NCBI GenBank assembly: GCA_947505885.1
Contig: CANNMN010000077.1
Coordinates: 1-6,305 of the forward strand
Direction: 5' to 3'
Source of the DNA: Rickettsiales bacterium
Lineage (GTDB): Bacteria; Pseudomonadota; Alphaproteobacteria; Rickettsiales; UBA1997
DNA: 6,305 nt
Under the pieces are notes generated by a model. It was not told the origin of the DNA, did no database searches, and was given only the letters and a program-made list of their open reading frames with translations. Of the stretch, positions 5,397 to 6,305 are shown piece after piece. The translations under genes were made by a program, and so were the position numbers. Each line of letters begins with the position of its first letter. The stretch's first letter is position 1.

Positions 5397-6194
5397 CTAA
5401 GCTTTTCTGTCGGCGATTGCTTGCTTGATTGCGCCGATTGCTTTGGCCGGATTCAAGCCTTTTGGACAAGTATTGGCGCAATTCATAATCGTGTGGCAGC
5501 GATAAAGTTTGAAAGGATCTTCAAGCTCATCAAGACGCTCTGCCGTTGCTTCATCGCGTGAATCGACAATCCATCTTTGCGCCTGCAATAAAGTTGCAGG
5601 TCCTAAATATTTATCGCCATTCCACCAATAACTTGGGCAAGAAGTTGAGCAGCAAGCGCACATGATGCATTCGTAAAGCCCATCTAATTTTTCGCGATCT
5701 TCCGGCGATTGTAATCTTTCTTTGCCTGGATTTATTGGCGTTTCGGCCTGCAGCCAAGGTTTGATTGATTTGTATTGTTCGTAGAAATGGGTCATGTCAG
5801 GCACAAGATCTTTGATCACGGGCATGTGCGGCAATGGGTAAATTTTTACATCGGCACTTTTGCAATCAGAGATGGGCTTGATGCAAGCTAGGGTATTGGT
5901 GCCGTCGATGTTCATTGCGCAAGATCCGCAAATTCCTTCGCGACAAGAACGGCGGAAAGTTACTGAAGAATCATGCTCAGATTTAATTTTGATGAGGGCA
6001 TCAAGAACCATTGGCCCGCAATCATCCATGTCGATTTCGAACTTGTCGATGTGAGGATTTTTCTTCTCAGCATCTTCTGGGTTGTAACGGTAAACATCAA
6101 AAACGCGCACATTTTTTGCGCCCTCTTTAGCCTTAAAAAGTTTTCCAGCTTTTTTATCGATTTGTGAATTTTTTGCGAGAGTAAATTCGGCCAT
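5397..6194 (-). CDS. sdhB: Succinate dehydrogenase iron-sulfur subunit
   Basis: SdhB carries electrons from the FAD of SdhA through three iron-sulfur clusters to ubiquinone in complex II, linking the TCA cycle to respiration at the inner membrane. The 265 residues are typical for the alphaproteobacterial/mitochondrial form. [2Fe-2S] ligands are Cys84, Cys89 and Cys92 ([10 protein letters not shown]) and Cys104. [4Fe-4S] ligands are Cys176, Cys179, Cys182 and Cys243. [3Fe-4S] ligands are Cys186, Cys233 and Cys239. PSYWWN (187-192) provides the quinone-site tryptophan. ATG 6194 (MAEFTL) gives a normal N-terminus, though no Shine-Dalgarno is visible. rnhA follows after five bases. sdhA, normally just upstream, does not reach the last 111 bp of the window. 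Confidence 0.97.
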   Translation of the reverse strand: MAEFTLAKNSQIDKKAGKLFKAKEGAKNVRVFDVYRYNPEDAEKKNPHIDKFEIDMDDCGPMVLDALIKIKSEHDSSVTFRRSCREGICGSCAMNIDGTNTLACIKPISDCKSADVKIYPLPHMPVIKDLVPDMTHFYEQYKSIKPWLQAETPINPGKERLQSPEDREKLDGLYECIMCACCSTSCPSYWWNGDKYLGPATLLQAQRWIVDSRDEATAERLDELEDPFKLYRCHTIMNCANTCPKGLNPAKAIGAIKQAIADRKA

Positions 6195-6215
6195 TTTTTA
6201 ATGAATTTTGCATTT

Positions 6216-6242
6216 CAGTTGTTCGATTTTTTCGGACAATTG
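6216..6242 (+). repeat. Imperfect inverted repeat upstream of sdhB
   Basis: Arms of 11 nt (CAGTTGTTCGA at 6216-6226 and TCGGACAATTG at 6232-6242) surround five T residues. They pair fully in plus-strand RNA with two G-U wobbles. It begins 22 bases upstream of the sdhB start and could be an operator for sdhB, or a structure in a transcript read from the left; it may also be chance. Confidence 0.3.
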
Positions 6243-6272
6243 AGTGCCATTTTTGTCGCTTGGTTAATGTTG

Positions 6273-6296
6273 TCATCCCCGCCTTCGCAGGGATGA
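6273..6296. repeat. Dispersed-type palindromic repeat
   Basis: TCATCCC (6273-6279) and GGGATGA (6290-6296) form a 7-bp stem, with an inner GC/GC pair step and a CTTC loop. The sequence resembles the short GC-rich 'GTCATCCC...GGGATGAC' palindromes scattered between genes in many alphaproteobacteria; this resemblance is from memory. Only one copy is seen, at the window edge, so repeat status is inferred. It may also act as a transcript-end or stability hairpin. Confidence 0.5.
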
Positions 6297-6305
6297 TGAA
6301 CTAAA

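Noticed and set aside
4957..5481. Longer rnhA form (174 residues)
   Set aside because: The extension overlaps the 3' end of sdhB and is absent from the RNase HI family; ATG 5391 places all catalytic residues at the usual numbers.

Overview
The window looks like a piece of an AT-rich alphaproteobacterial chromosome. The NuoA, NuoB, NuoC and SdhB sequences are of the alphaproteobacterial/mitochondrial type, base composition is roughly 40% GC by eye, and a short 'TCATCCC...GGGATGA' palindrome of the dispersed kind sits at the right edge. Genes for aspartate transcarbamylase and dihydrodipicolinate synthase suggest a less reduced metabolism than the smallest intracellular Rickettsiales. The genus cannot be named from the sequence. 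All recognised genes use the standard code and appear intact, except pyrB, which is cut by the left edge.

Layout. (1) Positions 2540 to 1, minus strand: dapA, then hflK, then pyrB, probably one operon. hflK and pyrB are separated by one base, and the only strong Shine-Dalgarno of the window lies inside the last hflK codons. (2) Positions 2541-2602: a 62-bp divergent promoter region with an ATTATAAT core that reads as TATAAT on both strands. (3) Positions 2603-4964, plus strand: nuoA, a 444-bp non-coding gap, nuoB, nuoC and an unknown 138-residue membrane protein. The gap holds a 39-nt dyad ending in a T run (probable terminator) and a TTGACA-N18-TAGAAA promoter candidate just before nuoB. (4) Positions 6194 to 4957, minus strand: sdhB then rnhA, converging on the membrane-protein gene with an 8-bp overlap of coding ends. 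(5) Positions 6195-6305: non-coding, with a dispersed-type palindrome.

How the genes work together. NuoA (membrane arm) and NuoB/NuoC (peripheral arm) belong to respiratory complex I. SdhB is the iron-sulfur subunit of complex II. Both feed electrons from NADH or succinate into the quinone pool. HflK is an inner-membrane band-7 protein that normally works with HflC to control the FtsH protease. DapA starts lysine/diaminopimelate synthesis, PyrB commits carbamoyl phosphate to pyrimidines, and RNase HI removes RNA from RNA:DNA hybrids.

The notable points are of organisation: nuoA is separated from nuoBC by a terminator/promoter block, nuoD does not follow nuoC and an unrecognised membrane protein takes its place, and hflK has no hflC beside it. 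I see no CRISPR array, tRNA, rRNA, transposase, phage gene or defence system, and no clear evidence of a wholly new system. The best candidate for something undescribed is the 138-residue membrane protein next to nuoC.
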